Assembly: GCF_932274485.2 (NCBI RefSeq)
Contig: NC_065882.2
Span: 13,995,390-14,059,389, forward strand
DNA: 64,000 nucleotides
Direction: 5' to 3'
Origin: Patella vulgata
Taxonomy: Eukaryota; Mollusca; Gastropoda; Patellidae
The notes beneath the pieces are model-generated. The model was not told the origin of the DNA. It ran no database searches and saw nothing but the letters and a program-made list of their open reading frames with translations. Both the position numbers and the translations under genes were made by a program. Of the stretch, positions 10,832 to 22,530 are shown piece after piece. Numbering within the stretch: position 1 is the stretch's first letter; every line of letters begins with the position of its first letter.

Positions 10832-12346
10832 CTATTCAAAAAAAGTAGGGGATATTTGATTTTTAAGTGTTATTAAAGTCACCTAATGAAACTGACGAAG
10901 AAACAAATTACAAAATGAAATGAAGTTCACATTCATCGATTTATTCCAAATGATCGTTAGACTAAGTAAGGCACAGACTGACCATTATAAGGGTAAAATG
11001 ATACCCGGGGTCAAACAGCAAAGTTACCACAGCATCACAACCAAGTCAGTAACGGGTAAATCCTCCTCTGTTTGCCAAACAAGCATTGATCCGACGTGGC
11101 ATACTCCTAATGAGACGTCTAAGGTCATTTTGGTCCAGATTGTCCCATTCCTGTTGCAACGCAGCAGCAAGTTCTTGGACATTGGCAGGACGTTGTTGGC
11201 GTTGACGTAACCTCTGTCCAAGCATGTCCCAGACATGCTCGATGGGGGAGAGGTCGGGACTCAGTGCTGGCCAAGGTAATGTGGTGATGTTCAGTTGTTG
11301 GAGGTAACCTGTAACGATCCTGGCCCTGTGACATCTTGCGTTGTCATCCTGGAAGATGAAACGGCGGCCATGACGTCGTGCGAACGGCACAACATGGACT
11401 GTCAAGATGTTGTCCCGGTAGTACTGGCCTGTAACACGCCCTGCAACAACATGTAAAGCCGTTCTTCCAGCAACAGTGATGCCTCCCCACACCATAACAG
11501 AACCACCCCCATATCGATCATGTCTGATGACGTTAACGTCTTGGAAGCGCTCGTTTCGACGACGCCACACCCTCCTACGTCTTTCAAAAAAATCAACAGG
11601 GAACCTTGACTCATCTGAAAACATCACATTGCTCCAGCGTCGATTATCCCAGTGTTGACGATCCCTACACCAACGACGTCTTGCCTGAATGTGATGAGGG
11701 ATCACGCGAGGACGTCGGGCGCGAAGGTGACCCCTATGCAGTCGATTCCGAATCGTCTGGCCACTCACTCTCACACCAGTGTCTGTTTGAAGACGAGCGC
11801 TGATCTGATTTGCTGTGATGACACGATTTCTCAAGGCCAAGGTACGGATAAATCGAACCTGGGCTTGAGTTGTCGCCCTTGGTCGACCTGAGCGTGGTCT
11901 GTCCTGTACAGATTGTGTATCACGGTATCTGGACCATAGCCTGCTTATGACAGACTGAGAAACATTCATCGTCCGCGCCACAACCGCCTGTGTTGTGCCG
12001 ATCTGTAGCATGCCAAGGGCACGTAACCTTTCATTTTGGGTAAGCTGACACATATCAAAATTTGTTTTCTGGTCACTAAAACAATTAAACTGATGTTTCC
12101 ACCCTGGAATTCAATGCCACAATGACTGTAACATTCAAAGTCAGAGTCGTGCAAATCTTGGGTTGGACCCCCATGATGATCCCAAGCATCACCTGCATTC
12201 CATGCGGTAGCTATTGGTGCGTTTGGGCGTCACATGTAACTGGAAATGTTTCTTCTGTTAGGTTCTATAGTGACTTTTTTCGTAGTCATTTGCATATTTT
12301 AGTATTATGCCCCCAAAATCAAATATCCCCTACTTTGTTTGAATAG
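10832..12346 (-). mobile_element. Tc1-like DNA transposon, copy 1, intact frame
   Basis: 1515 bp with terminal inverted repeats beginning CTATTCAAA and reading on through GTAGGGGATATTTGATTTT, flanked by TA. It sits exactly between the right arm of a folded LINE fragment and the copied ADAMTSL exons. About 12 bp shorter than copy 2, the difference being a 4-codon in-frame gap in the transposase. Confidence 0.93.
11046..12053 (-). CDS. Tc1-family transposase (DD34E), 335 aa
   Basis: It cuts and pastes the element by binding its terminal repeats. N-terminal helix-turn-helix (residues about 5-50), then a GRPR-type motif (RSGRPRATT), then the DDE domain: FSDESRF for the first Asp, FQDDNARCH for the second, SPIEHVWD for the Glu. 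In copy 2 the Asp-Glu spacing counts as 34 residues, the Tc1 value. The frame is open from ATG to stop, with all three acidic residues. Relative to copy 2 it lacks four residues near RVIP. It may still be active; activity is not shown by sequence. Confidence 0.93.
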   Translation of the reverse strand: MCQLTQNERLRALGMLQIGTTQAVVARTMNVSQSVISRLWSRYRDTQSVQDRPRSGRPRATTQAQVRFIRTLALRNRVITANQISARLQTDTGVRVSGQTIRNRLHRGHLRARRPRVIPHHIQARRRWCRDRQHWDNRRWSNVMFSDESRFPVDFFERRRRVWRRRNERFQDVNVIRHDRYGGGSVMVWGGITVAGRTALHVVAGRVTGQYYRDNILTVHVVPFARRHGRRFIFQDDNARCHRARIVTGYLQQLNITTLPWPALSPDLSPIEHVWDMLGQRLRQRQQRPANVQELAAALQQEWDNLDQNDLRRLIRSMPRRINACLANRGGFTRY

Positions 12347-13412
12347 TATATATATGTAGTATTATATGACAAGTTCTGTCCCATAGTTGATCAGATTAAA
12401 TTTATCGTTCCAGGTGCTGTATTATAACCAGAATCCTGGTATTTCCTATGAGTTTACTTTACCAAATTATTTCCCTTTTACACGGTATGAAGGTTCCCGA
12501 TTAATCGGTGCTACGAATCGTGGATACAGACATCATTTACAGAATCGAAAGGATAGCCGACATTCCATTTATAATCGCAATCATCCAATTAACTTAACGT
12601 CGAGCGGTGAACGAAATCCCAATAGAGTAAGTGACAGATCGGAAGTACCTAGTGAATCTCATGACAGACAGGAGTTCAGTTTAGGGAGAGGTAGTAATTT
12701 ACCTGAATTACCTCAGACTCCTGTAATACGATATGGTTTCGACACTTTAGGAGGGCGTGGCTCTAGTTATACGCAGGTAAGATCAGTAATTGTTTTATTT
12801 TTACAAACATCAGCAAATTACGAAGAATGGTTACGGATGAATTAGATCTGGCTTATTATTTGATGCTGACAAAATATTACCATTGCCAGTCAGTACGTTA
12901 GTTATTTTCCCAACCGGTTCTGACATTTATCAAAGGAGAAAAATTTTTATTCAAAATATTAATTGTATATAGTCTATCATATATTATGTTTTTAATATTT
13001 ATATATGTAAAGGATTTGATATATTTGGTTTTAATTATACTTTCTTTGATATTTGTTTTTATTTACATATATAAATACATTTCTGTGATAATGTTTTAAT
13101 TCGTCTTGTTATATTCACCATATTATGTTTGGCGCAATATAGCCTGGTTGGAGCCGACTTGCGATAAAACTCTGTTTCATTCATTCATTCCAATTTTTAT
13201 GTGAACTTTTTTAATATTTAGGTGACAAAGACAGTCTTGTAGACAAAGCGGCATACAATTGGTTGTTTAACATAATCTTTTGAGTTTTAAGACTTGATGT
13301 TTATGTGAATTTAATGGATCTTTTTTATATTTAGACAAGTAGACAAAGACAATCTGGTAGACAGAGACAACAGTCTGGTAGACAAAGACAGACTGGAAGA
13401 CAGAGAGGCGGA
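12347..13412 (+). pseudogene. Inverted copy of ADAMTSL spacer/linker exons
   Basis: This stretch matches the reverse strand of about 42165-41033. It holds one whole exon (12414-12776, acceptor GTTCCAG, donor GTAAGA, frame open over 121 codons with a few amino-acid changes, e.g. NYFPFTRY for NYVPFTPY), the intron, and the first 78 bases of the linker exon (13335-13412). There are small deletions in the flanks. The copy is bordered by a Tc1 element on the left and a Tigger-like element on the right. Spacer upstream and TSP1 downstream are absent, so it is a gene fragment. Confidence 0.85.
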
Positions 13413-15361
13413 GGTAACTTTGAACAGTTCATACTAAGCCCATAGGGCGTTCAAAGAAACCCCAAAAAACATGTTACTGGGTTCATTTTATAAAATATGT
13501 GTTAATTTTGACTCAAAATAGTAACTTTTTCTTTTAGAAATAATATATTATCATGGTGCGGAATTATAAAACACCCTTAGGTTCCCGTTGCTACAAAAAT
13601 TACACAACTGGTGATTTAGAAAATGCATTAAAAGCAATCAAAGCTGGAACTTACAGTCTCAGAAAAGCAAGTTCGACTTTCAAAATCCCTCTAGGAACTC
13701 TTAGTAATAAACTAAAGAACAAATATATGAAAAACCATGGGCACCCATTAGCCTTAGAAGAATGCGAAGAAGAAGTTATTCTTAATCATATAAAGAAGGT
13801 TTCTGAGTGGGGCTTCCCATTCGATACTTTTGACCTCCGTGTTCTTGTGAGAACGTATTTGTCAAAAGCTGGTCGCACAGTACAGCAGTTTAGAAACAAC
13901 CTTCCAAGTTTAGATTGGGCCTACAATTTCCTAAAACGACACAAAGATAACATTTCAAAAAGACAGTCACAAAACGTCAAAAAAGCAAGAGCACGAGTAT
14001 CTTCTGAAACAATAAAGGCATATTTTGAACATCTTAAGCAATCTATGACTAATGAAGATGGAACTGACGTACCACCAAGAAATATTTTTAACTACGACGA
14101 GACCAAATTATCAGATGATCTTGGCAGAAAAAAATGCATTTTTAAAAGAGGGGTGAAATATCCCGAAAGAATAAAAGATAGTTCCAAGACTGCAATTTCA
14201 GTTATGTTTTGCGGTTCAGGGCAGATGACTCCAGCCTATGTTGTTTATAAAGCAGAACACATATGGTCCACTTGGACTGAAGGAGGTCCTCAAAACACTC
14301 GCTATAATCGTAGCAAAAGCGGATGGTTTGATAACATGTGCTTTGTTGACTGGTTTGAATCCTTATTTGTACCATTTGTTAGATCCCTTCCTGGTAAAAA
14401 GGTCCTTATAGGTGACAATTTAAGTAGCCATTTTAGTACCACTGTTCTAGAACTAGCTGAAAAAAATAATATTGCATTTGTATGTCTTGTTCCAAACAGC
14501 ACACACTTATTACAGCCACTTGATGTTGCTTTTTTATGGTCCATTGAAAAAGTACTGGAGAAATGTCCTAGATCAATGGAAATCTGGTATTGGTAAGAAG
14601 ACTTCTACTCTTAATAAAGTTAGCTTTCCAGGGCTGTTAAAAAAATTGTATTCCAGTTTATATGTTGATGATCAACAGGTTAGTGACAATATAGTTTCCG
14701 GTTTTCGTAAATGTGGCATTTGTCCATTTGATCCTGACGTGGTGTTAAATCGACTATCTGATTCACTTGTAGAAAAGCCTGATGAAGCAGTATCAAGTGC
14801 AGTTGTTGATATACTAAGATCCATGCGTGATGTTGACACCCCAATAAAAAACGGAAGACAAAAATCAATGTAACTCCTGGAAAAAGCATCAGTACTGAAG
14901 ACATGAATCCATCAACATCTGAAGCGTCAACATCTGAACCGAAAAGAAAAAAGGCAAAGCCCTCAGTTGAAGCTAGTACCGACAGTGAAATTGAAGACAG
15001 AGATGACATTGTATATGATGATGAAACGGATACCTTTACAGAAGATGAAAGTTCAGAATCTGAAATTGATAATTATGAGGAGAGTACATTAAGACATATT
15101 GTTGGTGAATATTATGTGGTAGAATTTACTGGAAAGTTGTCAAGCAAACATTATGTAGCAAAATTATTATCTTTTGATAAAAGTTCAGACACTTATGAAG
15201 TTAAGTTTATGAGAGCCTCTCGCAAGAAATTGCATGAATTTGTATGGGAAATGTATATGGTGCTCAACTTGTTCTCCATCTTAAAACTTCAGTTGTAGAG
15301 AGGAGAGGAGAAGTATCTTTCAAATCTCCCAAACTTTCCTCATACAGTCAGAGCCTTCAGT
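13413..15361 (+). mobile_element. Pogo/Tigger-like DNA transposon, broken
   Basis: Sequence that interrupts the copied ADAMTSL linker exon. The ends are approximate, as no clear terminal repeats or TA duplication could be fixed. It carries a long transposase reading in three frame segments followed by AT-rich DNA to about 16000. Confidence 0.7.
13553..15298 (+). pseudogene. Tigger/Jerky-like transposase with two frameshifts
   Basis: N-terminal Psq/CENP-B-type HTH (ALKAIKAGTYSLRKASSTFKI), second DNA-binding part (WAYNFLKRH), then DDE_1: FNYDETKL, VLIGDNLSSH, PNSTHLLQPLDVAF. The frame shifts in a T6 run near 14530, continuing as YGPLKKYWRNVLDQWK, and again near 14865, continuing as an acidic Ser/Glu/Asp-rich region and YYVVEFTGKLSSKHYVAKLL...YEVKFM, which resembles a small Tudor-like barrel. 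All three catalytic Asp positions are kept. Two single-base shifts mean no full protein now. Confidence 0.85.
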
Positions 15362-16040
15362 AACACTATATCAGGGATTTTGTTCACGACATTATGAAGT
15401 TTGTTTTTGATGTTTTAAAGTTTTTGATGTTTAAGAATTTAATGTTGTAAAATGACGTTTTTCTATTAATTGAATTTAAGTTGGTTTTAGATACAGCCAG
15501 GTTTTAGTTAGAAATTAACAGCAGTCTAGTAATCAAATGTTTTCGAATTTTTAACCACATTTTTATCATTAAAGAAACATGTTCATTATTTTGTTTATCA
15601 TGGCATTAGTTAGCAATATTTTTTAAAAGGCCAAAAACTGTCCATTTTAACCTCAATGAAGGTGCTATTTTAAAGATGTGTTTATTTCTGTTGCAGAAAT
15701 CTTATAAATTTGTTATGTTCAAAGAATCCTCAAACCATTGTGTAACATTGAACACCCATAGTTTAAAAGAAATACATATTTTAAGATGGTTATTTCAATT
15801 TGTTTAACAGTGCATGTTGTAGCCTTATACCAAGCCCCATCACTGCACATTAAAAGAAAATCATAATTGAAATAAATTTTTAGATATAAAAGAAAATCTC
15901 TGAAAAATGTACAAAGTAGCCCCAGTTTACGGTACATAGAACTTAATGAACTCTGCTAGTTTTAACAATATATGATTTTTGACTTTCACCTCTATATAAA
16001 CTTCTGTTAAGCACGAGCCTATTAAACATCTAATTGATTC
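15362..16040. other. Unassigned AT-rich DNA
   Basis: Possibly the 3' part of the Tigger-like element. No coding or repeat feature seen. Confidence 0.35.
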
Positions 16041-16042
16041 AG

Positions 16043-16452
16043 TATGTTCTTTACAAACTACGTGTGGTCTTTGCACACGCTCCGCTTTACTTCAAAGGAA
16101 TATGCATTGGTCAGTAGGCATGCCGTGACAAAAAATAAAAGAGACAATTTCATGTATGACCATGTGTGCAAGGGTATATATTGAGGAGTTCACTGACAGT
16201 TAGAAGGGAGGAGAAGAAAGGGTTGGACGAGTGTATGGAATCCTCACCTGAGTTCAGCCACTGCCTTAGCAGAGGGGCGGAATGGTTGATTCAAGATTGT
16301 TAGATGTGTTCCTGTCGTAGACTAGTTCTTGTATAGTTTTAAGTACTGTATTGCTGTTGTAATTATGTAGATGTTTGATATTCTGTTCCCGTTGTAAATA
16401 AACCATATATTTACGAAACCGATCTTCTGTTATACACTAATAGTGTTACACA
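16043..16452 (+). mobile_element. Possible solo LTR, fossil
   Basis: About 410 bp starting TG and ending GTGTTACA, with a TATATA box (about 16175) and AATAAA (about 16398) in LTR-like positions. No internal retroelement and no clear target duplication. Low certainty. Confidence 0.25.
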
Positions 16453-16459
16453 ATTCCAA

Positions 16460-17470
16460 GGTTGTGAACACTCTAGAGGTCACAATTTTTATACGATTTT
16501 GATGAAATTGACAATGTATGTTTATAACCGAAAGATCTCGATATTTTTTAGCTTGTGGACCCTCTAGGCCTCACAGTTTTTATTTGATTGTCAAAACCGT
16601 TCAAATATATCACCGTTGCACAATAATTACGACTGAGTTCAAATTTTGCGAAAATCGGACCGAAACTGCTCGACAAAATGGCCGCTACCCTTAAAAGCAT
16701 GTAATAATCAGGTTGTGGGCCAGAAGTTCGAATTTTCATCCAATTTTGATATATCCTAAACGCCTGGGTTCCTTTCGATATTGGACCGTAGCTTTCTGGA
16801 TTATGACCCTTAATTTACGAAATATCACGTTTTTAGCTTGCGGACCCTCTAGAGGTCACCATTTTTATCTTATTTCCAAAACCCCCTAACTTTCGGGCAA
16901 TCTTTCGGGCAGACGGGTAAAGTGAAAACAAAAATTAATATTTCATCTAGTTGGCAAAATAAAGTGCCCGAAATCTAATAACACACTAATTTTACTTTTC
17001 TTTTAACTGAATACAAGGAATTTGTACTAAATTGACTATGGATTAAAGCATTTTGTGTGGAGTCACTCTACTTTGTGTGACATTTCTCGGGCATTGATTA
17101 TTTTTTTGTGAATGCCGCTGCAACCGTCTGATTGGATGGTTGGAATTCTGGTCGGCATAGAGTGGGATTTTGGTTGAAAACCGATTGGAAAGTCTGAAGT
17201 TGCTTAATTCACGGGCTAGAATAGCAGAAAAACGCATTTGCGGCGGTTAAATTTTGAAAATTTTCTCGGGGAGCGCGAGGCCCCCATACCCCGCGACGAT
17301 TGGTTGGATGTTTGGGATTTGGGACTTTGGTAAGTCACCTAAGGTAGGCTATATTGGAAGACATTGAAGTATCTGTAATTACGGGCTGGTCTAGCAGGAA
17401 AACGCGTTTGCTGCAGATAAATTTTCAAACATTCATCGAGCTCGTACGCCTATGCATCACAGGACTGGAC
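16460..17470. repeat. Dispersed GGACCCTCTAGAGGTCAC motif and degenerate repeats
   Basis: The motif appears at about 16466, 16556 and 16843, each followed by ATTTTTATnnnATT. Further on, two diverged blocks share ACGGGCTnG(A/T)nTAGCAGnAAAACGC and TAAATTTT(G/C)AAA (17200-17260 and 17380-17440). Unnamed repeat DNA; no gene. Confidence 0.5.
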
Positions 17471-17631
17471 CGTTTTATGTATAGATTTATCTTGATAAAA
17501 GGACAACGGCAAAGCGTGAAACACCCTTCATAAAAGGCTTCTGGTTATTAAAAAAATTAAAAATCACGTCATGCTCCAAATGTATAAATAATGAATTTAT
17601 TTATCGTTGATGTTATACATACACATTTACA

Positions 17632-17841
17632 CATCGTCTTCTTTATATTATACATTATAGTTGACATACTTATTCAACAAGGTGGGAACCTAGCATTAAG
17701 ACGTTGTATTAACATTTTCTATTTCTATGTAAAACATCACTGGTTTGTGCAAATAAAATTAATTGTCAGACCGTGTTTGTAAGTAACGCCCTTGTTGAAT
17801 AAGTATGTCATCTATAATATATAATATAAAGAAGACGACGA
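17632..17841. repeat. Fold-back element, 52-bp arms
   Basis: 17632-17683 (CTTATTCAACAAGG at its inner end) pairs with 17788-17841 (CCTTGTTGAATAAG), nearly perfectly, around a 104-base loop. Confidence 0.8.
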
Positions 17842-18231
17842 TTACTTCCCCTGATTTTACCCTTTGGTCCCTTCTTTCGTCTCCATAAATATTGTATGGA
17901 ACAACTGGACATGCCACTCTCGACAGAGGGTTTTTTGAAAGGCATAAAAGGGAAAAACTGGTGATGTCCAAACCATGGTCAGTCAAATCAAATGCCTAAA
18001 ATACACCATAGGAATGCTATGGGATTGTGCACCAACTTAATTAATATTCTCACTAAATGCATAATTCTTCATAGAAACTTGCAATATTAAAAAAAATACT
18101 CTTCCGAACTGAAGAAATGAGTGTTTAAACTGGAAATTTCCATTTACTCTAAAGTCAGAAAACGTGACATCGCCACTTTTCCCCTGGAGTCTTCATTTCG
18201 CTTTTACACATTCAACAACACGCGTAGACCT

Positions 18232-18771
18232 GTTCCTTTAAGGAACTGTCTCTGAATGGATATATAGCTACAATATGAAAATACCATTGATCATCCCCAC
18301 CTCTGGTCTAAGGCTATTTTGGAATCCTTGCCGACTAATTGGCAAACAAAGAAGAATCAGGGTGACAAAGGAATCATTTCTTGCCACATCTGACCCACAT
18401 TTATAATAATTCAACACGATTTTCAAGTACAATTCTGCGATTAAAAACATACACAAAATAAGTTTGAACTGATCAGCCATTACGAGACTCGAACATGCGT
18501 AGGGGACCGCATGTTTATTTAATCGCTAAATTCTACTTGAACATAATGTTGAATTATTATAAATTTGTGTCAGATATGAGGAGAAATGATTCCTTTTTGC
18601 AAAAAACAAACATTCACGGTGTAAAATAGAAGGCAAGGTTTCCAAAATAGCCTGAGAACAGAGTTGGTGAAGAGCGGTATTTTAACGTATTTTCATATTG
18701 CAGCTATATAGGAAGCGATTGGAACTGTCAGCGGATATCGTCCGATCAGAGACAGTTCCTAAAGTAACTAA
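18232..18771. mobile_element. Long-TIR fold-back element
   Basis: Arms of about 210-240 bp (18232-18441, 18520-18771) with ends AGGAACTGTCTCTGA and TCAGAGACAGTTCCT. CGTAGACCT occurs on both sides (18223-18231 and 18772-18780), a possible 9-bp target duplication as in Mutator-like elements, though the right side has about three extra bases. No coding capacity. Confidence 0.65.
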
Positions 18772-18842
18772 CGTAGACCTAAATGTATTTTTCAAATAAA
18801 TGTATACACATATTTCCAATAGCTCTGGTGTTTGTGTGTATA

Positions 18843-18905
18843 GGGGGGGGGGGGTGTATATGAGTGCGTGGGTGAGTGAGTGTGTGCGCGGGAGGTGGGG
18901 GGCGG
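18843..18905. repeat. G-rich tract
   Basis: A run of 12 G followed by GT-rich and GGAGGTGGGGGGCGGGG sequence; able to form a G-quadruplex on the plus strand. Confidence 0.6.
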
Positions 18906-18938
18906 GGTAACATTACTACTAACAGATAAATATAAGGA

Positions 18939-19083
18939 ATTAAACTTATATAATAGTATTATGCGTTTCAAATTATCTAAGTTCTAAGGGATAACAGTTT
19001 CTGCACAGATTAAACTTAAACTATATAATAGTATTATGCGTTTCCAATTATCTAAGTTCTAAGGGATAACAGTTTCTGCACAG
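18939..19083. repeat. 70-bp tandem duplication
   Basis: Two near-identical units containing ATAATAGTATTATGCGTTTC and GGGATAACAGTTTCTGCACAG. Confidence 0.85.
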
Positions 19084-19084
19084 A

Positions 19085-19750
19085 TCAATTAAATTATGTT
19101 TCCAAACAAAAATTTAGAGCATGTTGTGCAAATTGGATAGACACTTCTTTGTCGAAGTAAATCCCATAGGAATATCAAAACAGAAAAAAATCAATTTGTC
19201 CTCGCTAGAATATAACCATGAATATAACTTGGCTGATAGGATACACTACAACCTGGTGAAAAAAGTCCAAAACAAATGATTTTTGCTTTTTCGTACATAG
19301 TACCCAAGAAAAAAATCCACCGCAATCTACCCTGGGATTTCTTTATGGACGATTTGGTTTTGGTATCCGACCTCAAAATGAATAATCCTTGTAAAATCGC
19401 CTTATTTAAGTTATCTTCAACGTTAAGCACACTAAATGGATTATCAAATTGTAAGTAACCATAAACACACTCAACATCGTGATTTTTAATACAAAATATT
19501 ATTAGCGCAACTATTAATATCATGATCACAATAATTGAGGGAAAGGAGGGTGAGTGTCGTGATGGTGGCTTTCTTGGTCTAATACGGGTGGTTGGGTTTG
19601 TAATGGAGATGATTGTTGTGGGCTGGTGTCCTATAAACTGACGTTTGGAGCGACTTGTTGTTATTTCTGATAACGGCATATAGAAAGGGAACACTGTGGT
19701 CACGTTCTGTGTCCACGGAGACTGTACTATATACAGAAAAAATCGGAACA
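19085..19750. other. Unassigned
   Basis: AT-rich, no gene recognised; an open frame on the minus strand across 19191-19895 is partly encoded by the adjoining tandem repeat and has no family features. Confidence 0.35.
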
Positions 19751-19916
19751 AATCCGAAAAATATCGAAAGAACTTCGAAATGAACCAAACAATACCGAAA
19801 AAACTTTTTTGATACAAATTACTGAAAGAATCCGAAAAATATCGAAAGAACTTCGAAATGAACCAAACAATACCGAAAAAACTTTTTTGATACAAATTAC
19901 TGAAAGAATCCGAAAA
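19751..19916. repeat. 78-bp tandem repeat, two units
   Basis: Units begin AATCCGAAAAATATCGAAAG and contain CTTTTTTGATACAAATTACT. A third unit starts and stops after CCGAAAAACAC. Confidence 0.85.
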
Positions 19917-20624
19917 ACACTAAATACCGGAAAATCACTAAATACCACTCTAGGTGGGTAATGGGTCACGCTAGGCCACTCACAAATATAGTGGGACACT
20001 CTAGGTTGGCCATGTATAACAATAGTTCCCGCATAAGACTTGTGGGACATTGTAGGTGAGGCTAGGCCACTTATAAAACTTGTGGGACACTCTAAGTGGG
20101 TCATGGGTTAGGGTATTTTCAGATGATAATTTCTCCCGTTTACAGTATTCAGCACGGCATTTTATTCATGAACTATTTAAGAACACTCCAATGCAGGTTG
20201 TAAGCATTCCTCGGTGGCTTTTATTCTTTAACTTTCTGGCGTTCGGGTGTTCAGCAATCAACCGACCGTCGATATGCCACATTTGAATGTAACAAAGAAA
20301 AGGAGAGCAAAATGGGAGCAGCCTAAAAGTTCATCAAATAAGTTTAAGCCTCCCCCTGGTAATAGACCATGCAGAAAAAAGCTGTATAAAGGATCAGGAC
20401 TGCAGTGACTGTAATAATTCACACTGAAGACCTATACCTCCGGCCTGGGGAAAGGCAGGTTATTTTTCGCGTGGTCTTTGTGCCTTTAGTGATGACTTTA
20501 CTTTCAACTGTGATGGATCATGACTTTCAACTTTCAAAATCATCTTTGGCCATAACGCATTTGATTATCTGCCATTAGCTTATACCTCAAACTATTTATT
20601 TTCTAAATTTACCTGGAAGCGTTG

Positions 20625-21600
20625 ATACAATCGACAATCATTGGTGGACTGGGACACGCAGACCGACATTGGTGAACTGGGCCACAAACCATTAGTGGTG
20701 GACTATGACACGTCAATAGACCATCAATGGTGGACTGGTTGACACAGACCACCAGTCTGTGTGGTGAACTATGACATAATAGACAATCAACGGTGGACTG
20801 ATCTACACAATCAGTGGCGAATTGGGACACACACACCATATAACATAAGACAATCAAAGGTGGACTGGTCCATACAGATCATATTTGGAGGTGGGCCACA
20901 GATCATCAGTGATGGAATGGGCCACAGACCATCAGTAGTGGGCTGGGACACAAAGACCATCAGTGGTATACTGGCCACACACCATCAGTGGTGGAATGGG
21001 CCACAGACAATCAGTGGTGGAATGGGCCACAGACAATCAGTGGTGGACTGTGACGCATACCATCCGTGGTCGATGAACCACAGACCAGACCATCATTGGT
21101 CGACTGGGCGACACAGACCAGCATTGGTAGCCTGGGACACAATAGACCATCAGTAGTGGAATAACACAGCCCATCATCAGTGATAGACTATGACATATAT
21201 AATGACAATCATCAGTGGACTGGTACACACAGGTCACCAGACCATCAGTGATAGACTATGACATATATAATGACAATCATCAGTCGACTGGTACACACAG
21301 GTCACCAGACCATCAGTGATAGACTATGACATATATAATGACAATCATCAGTCGACTGGTACACACAGGTCACCAGACCATCAGTGATAGACTATGACAT
21401 ATATAATGACAATCATCAGTCGACTGGTACACACAGGTCACCAGACCATCAGTGATAGACTATGACATATATAATGACAATCATCAGTTGACTGGTACAC
21501 ACAGGTCACCAGTCGTGGGCCAGGCCATATACCATCAGCCGTGGAATGTGCCACATGCCATCAGTAGTGGACTGGGATACACAAACCATCAGTGGTGAGC
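20625..21600. repeat. VNTR with 68-bp higher-order units, copy 1
   Basis: Degenerate 30-35-bp units of the type ACCATCAGTGGTGGACTGGG, with five 68-bp units (21181-21510) containing GTGATAGACTATGACATATA and CAGTCGACTGGTACACACAG. Open frames through it are artefacts. Confidence 0.9.
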
Positions 21601-22045
21601 CACCACGATGGCTCAGCTGGTAAGACGTTGGCTCGCTAACCTGGAGGTGACGTATTCGATCCCTGCATTGGCCGAGAAAATTCACGGGGATGTCAGTGGT
21701 GCACAAGAGGTCCTGACAAGGAACGTATAGTCGTTCGGATGGGACGAAAACCCGAAGTCCCGTGTACACATTGGCGTGTACGTAAAAGAGTAGGCTGTTG
21801 TCCGGGAAAAAATTCCCTCATAAACACACTGTATAGCGTATGCCCGTCTTCATTAGATCTCTCGGAGCAGAACAGTTGTGCCATATAGTGTGCCATATCA
21901 GGGAGATTTTGCCAGGACAGCGGCGCTACGGCCAACACATATCGAATTCCAACTCCCGAAGGATCGTTTACGTGTATGGTATTTCGTCACATCAGGCCCT
22001 CCGCACTGCACGACTGACAAGGGGAAACCAATATGGTCAGCTCTG
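21601..22045. repeat. SINE-A in fold-back form, copy 1
   Basis: Sense head and body 21601-21858 (A box GGCTCAGCTGGTAAGACG, B box ATTCGATCCC), then an antisense body from about 21859 to 22045. The turn lies at GTCTTCATTAG/CTCGGAGCAGAAC. Confidence 0.85.
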
Positions 22046-22117
22046 AAACGGAAAATAACGGAATTAAAAATACTTAAAACGGAATTTGCTATTTTCTGAA
22101 ACGGAAAATCATCACCC

Positions 22118-22530
22118 CTAATAAGGACAAAAGGTCCACCTAGCTATAGGATATCTTGCTTGTGGATAAGGACAAAAGGTTCCACCTAGCTATAGGATAT
22201 CTTGCTTGTGGATAAGAAAAAAAGGTCCGCCTAGTTATAGGGCATCTTGTTTGTGGGTAAGGACAAAGGATCCGCCGAGCTCTTGCTTGTGGATAAGGAC
22301 ATTTTGCTTGTGGATAAGGTCCATCTAGAACATCTTACTAGTGGATAAGGTCCATCTAGAACATCTTGCTAGTGGATAAGGTCCATCTCGGACATTTTGC
22401 TTGTGGGTAAGGGCATTTTAATGTTCACCTAGTTACAGGACATCTTGCTTGTGGACTTGGCTGATTATGGATATGTTTTATCGAAGACATTTTGAACTAG
22501 GGCATTTGATTTTGGATAACGTCCACAGAG
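22118..22530. repeat. About 44-bp tandem repeat, copy 1
   Basis: Units of the type GGACAAAAGGTCCACCTAGC followed by TATAGGATATCTTGCTTGTG, decaying to the right. Confidence 0.85.

Noticed and set aside
12387-12845. A separate plus-strand gene
   Set aside because: It is a copied ADAMTSL exon running past its donor into intron sequence; no start context of its own.
20761-21156. 131-codon plus-strand frame rich in His/Trp/Asp
   Set aside because: Falls wholly in a VNTR; the second segmental copy carries a shortened version.
21181-21510. CRISPR array
   Set aside because: 68-bp units are contiguous tandem repeats without unique spacers, in animal DNA.
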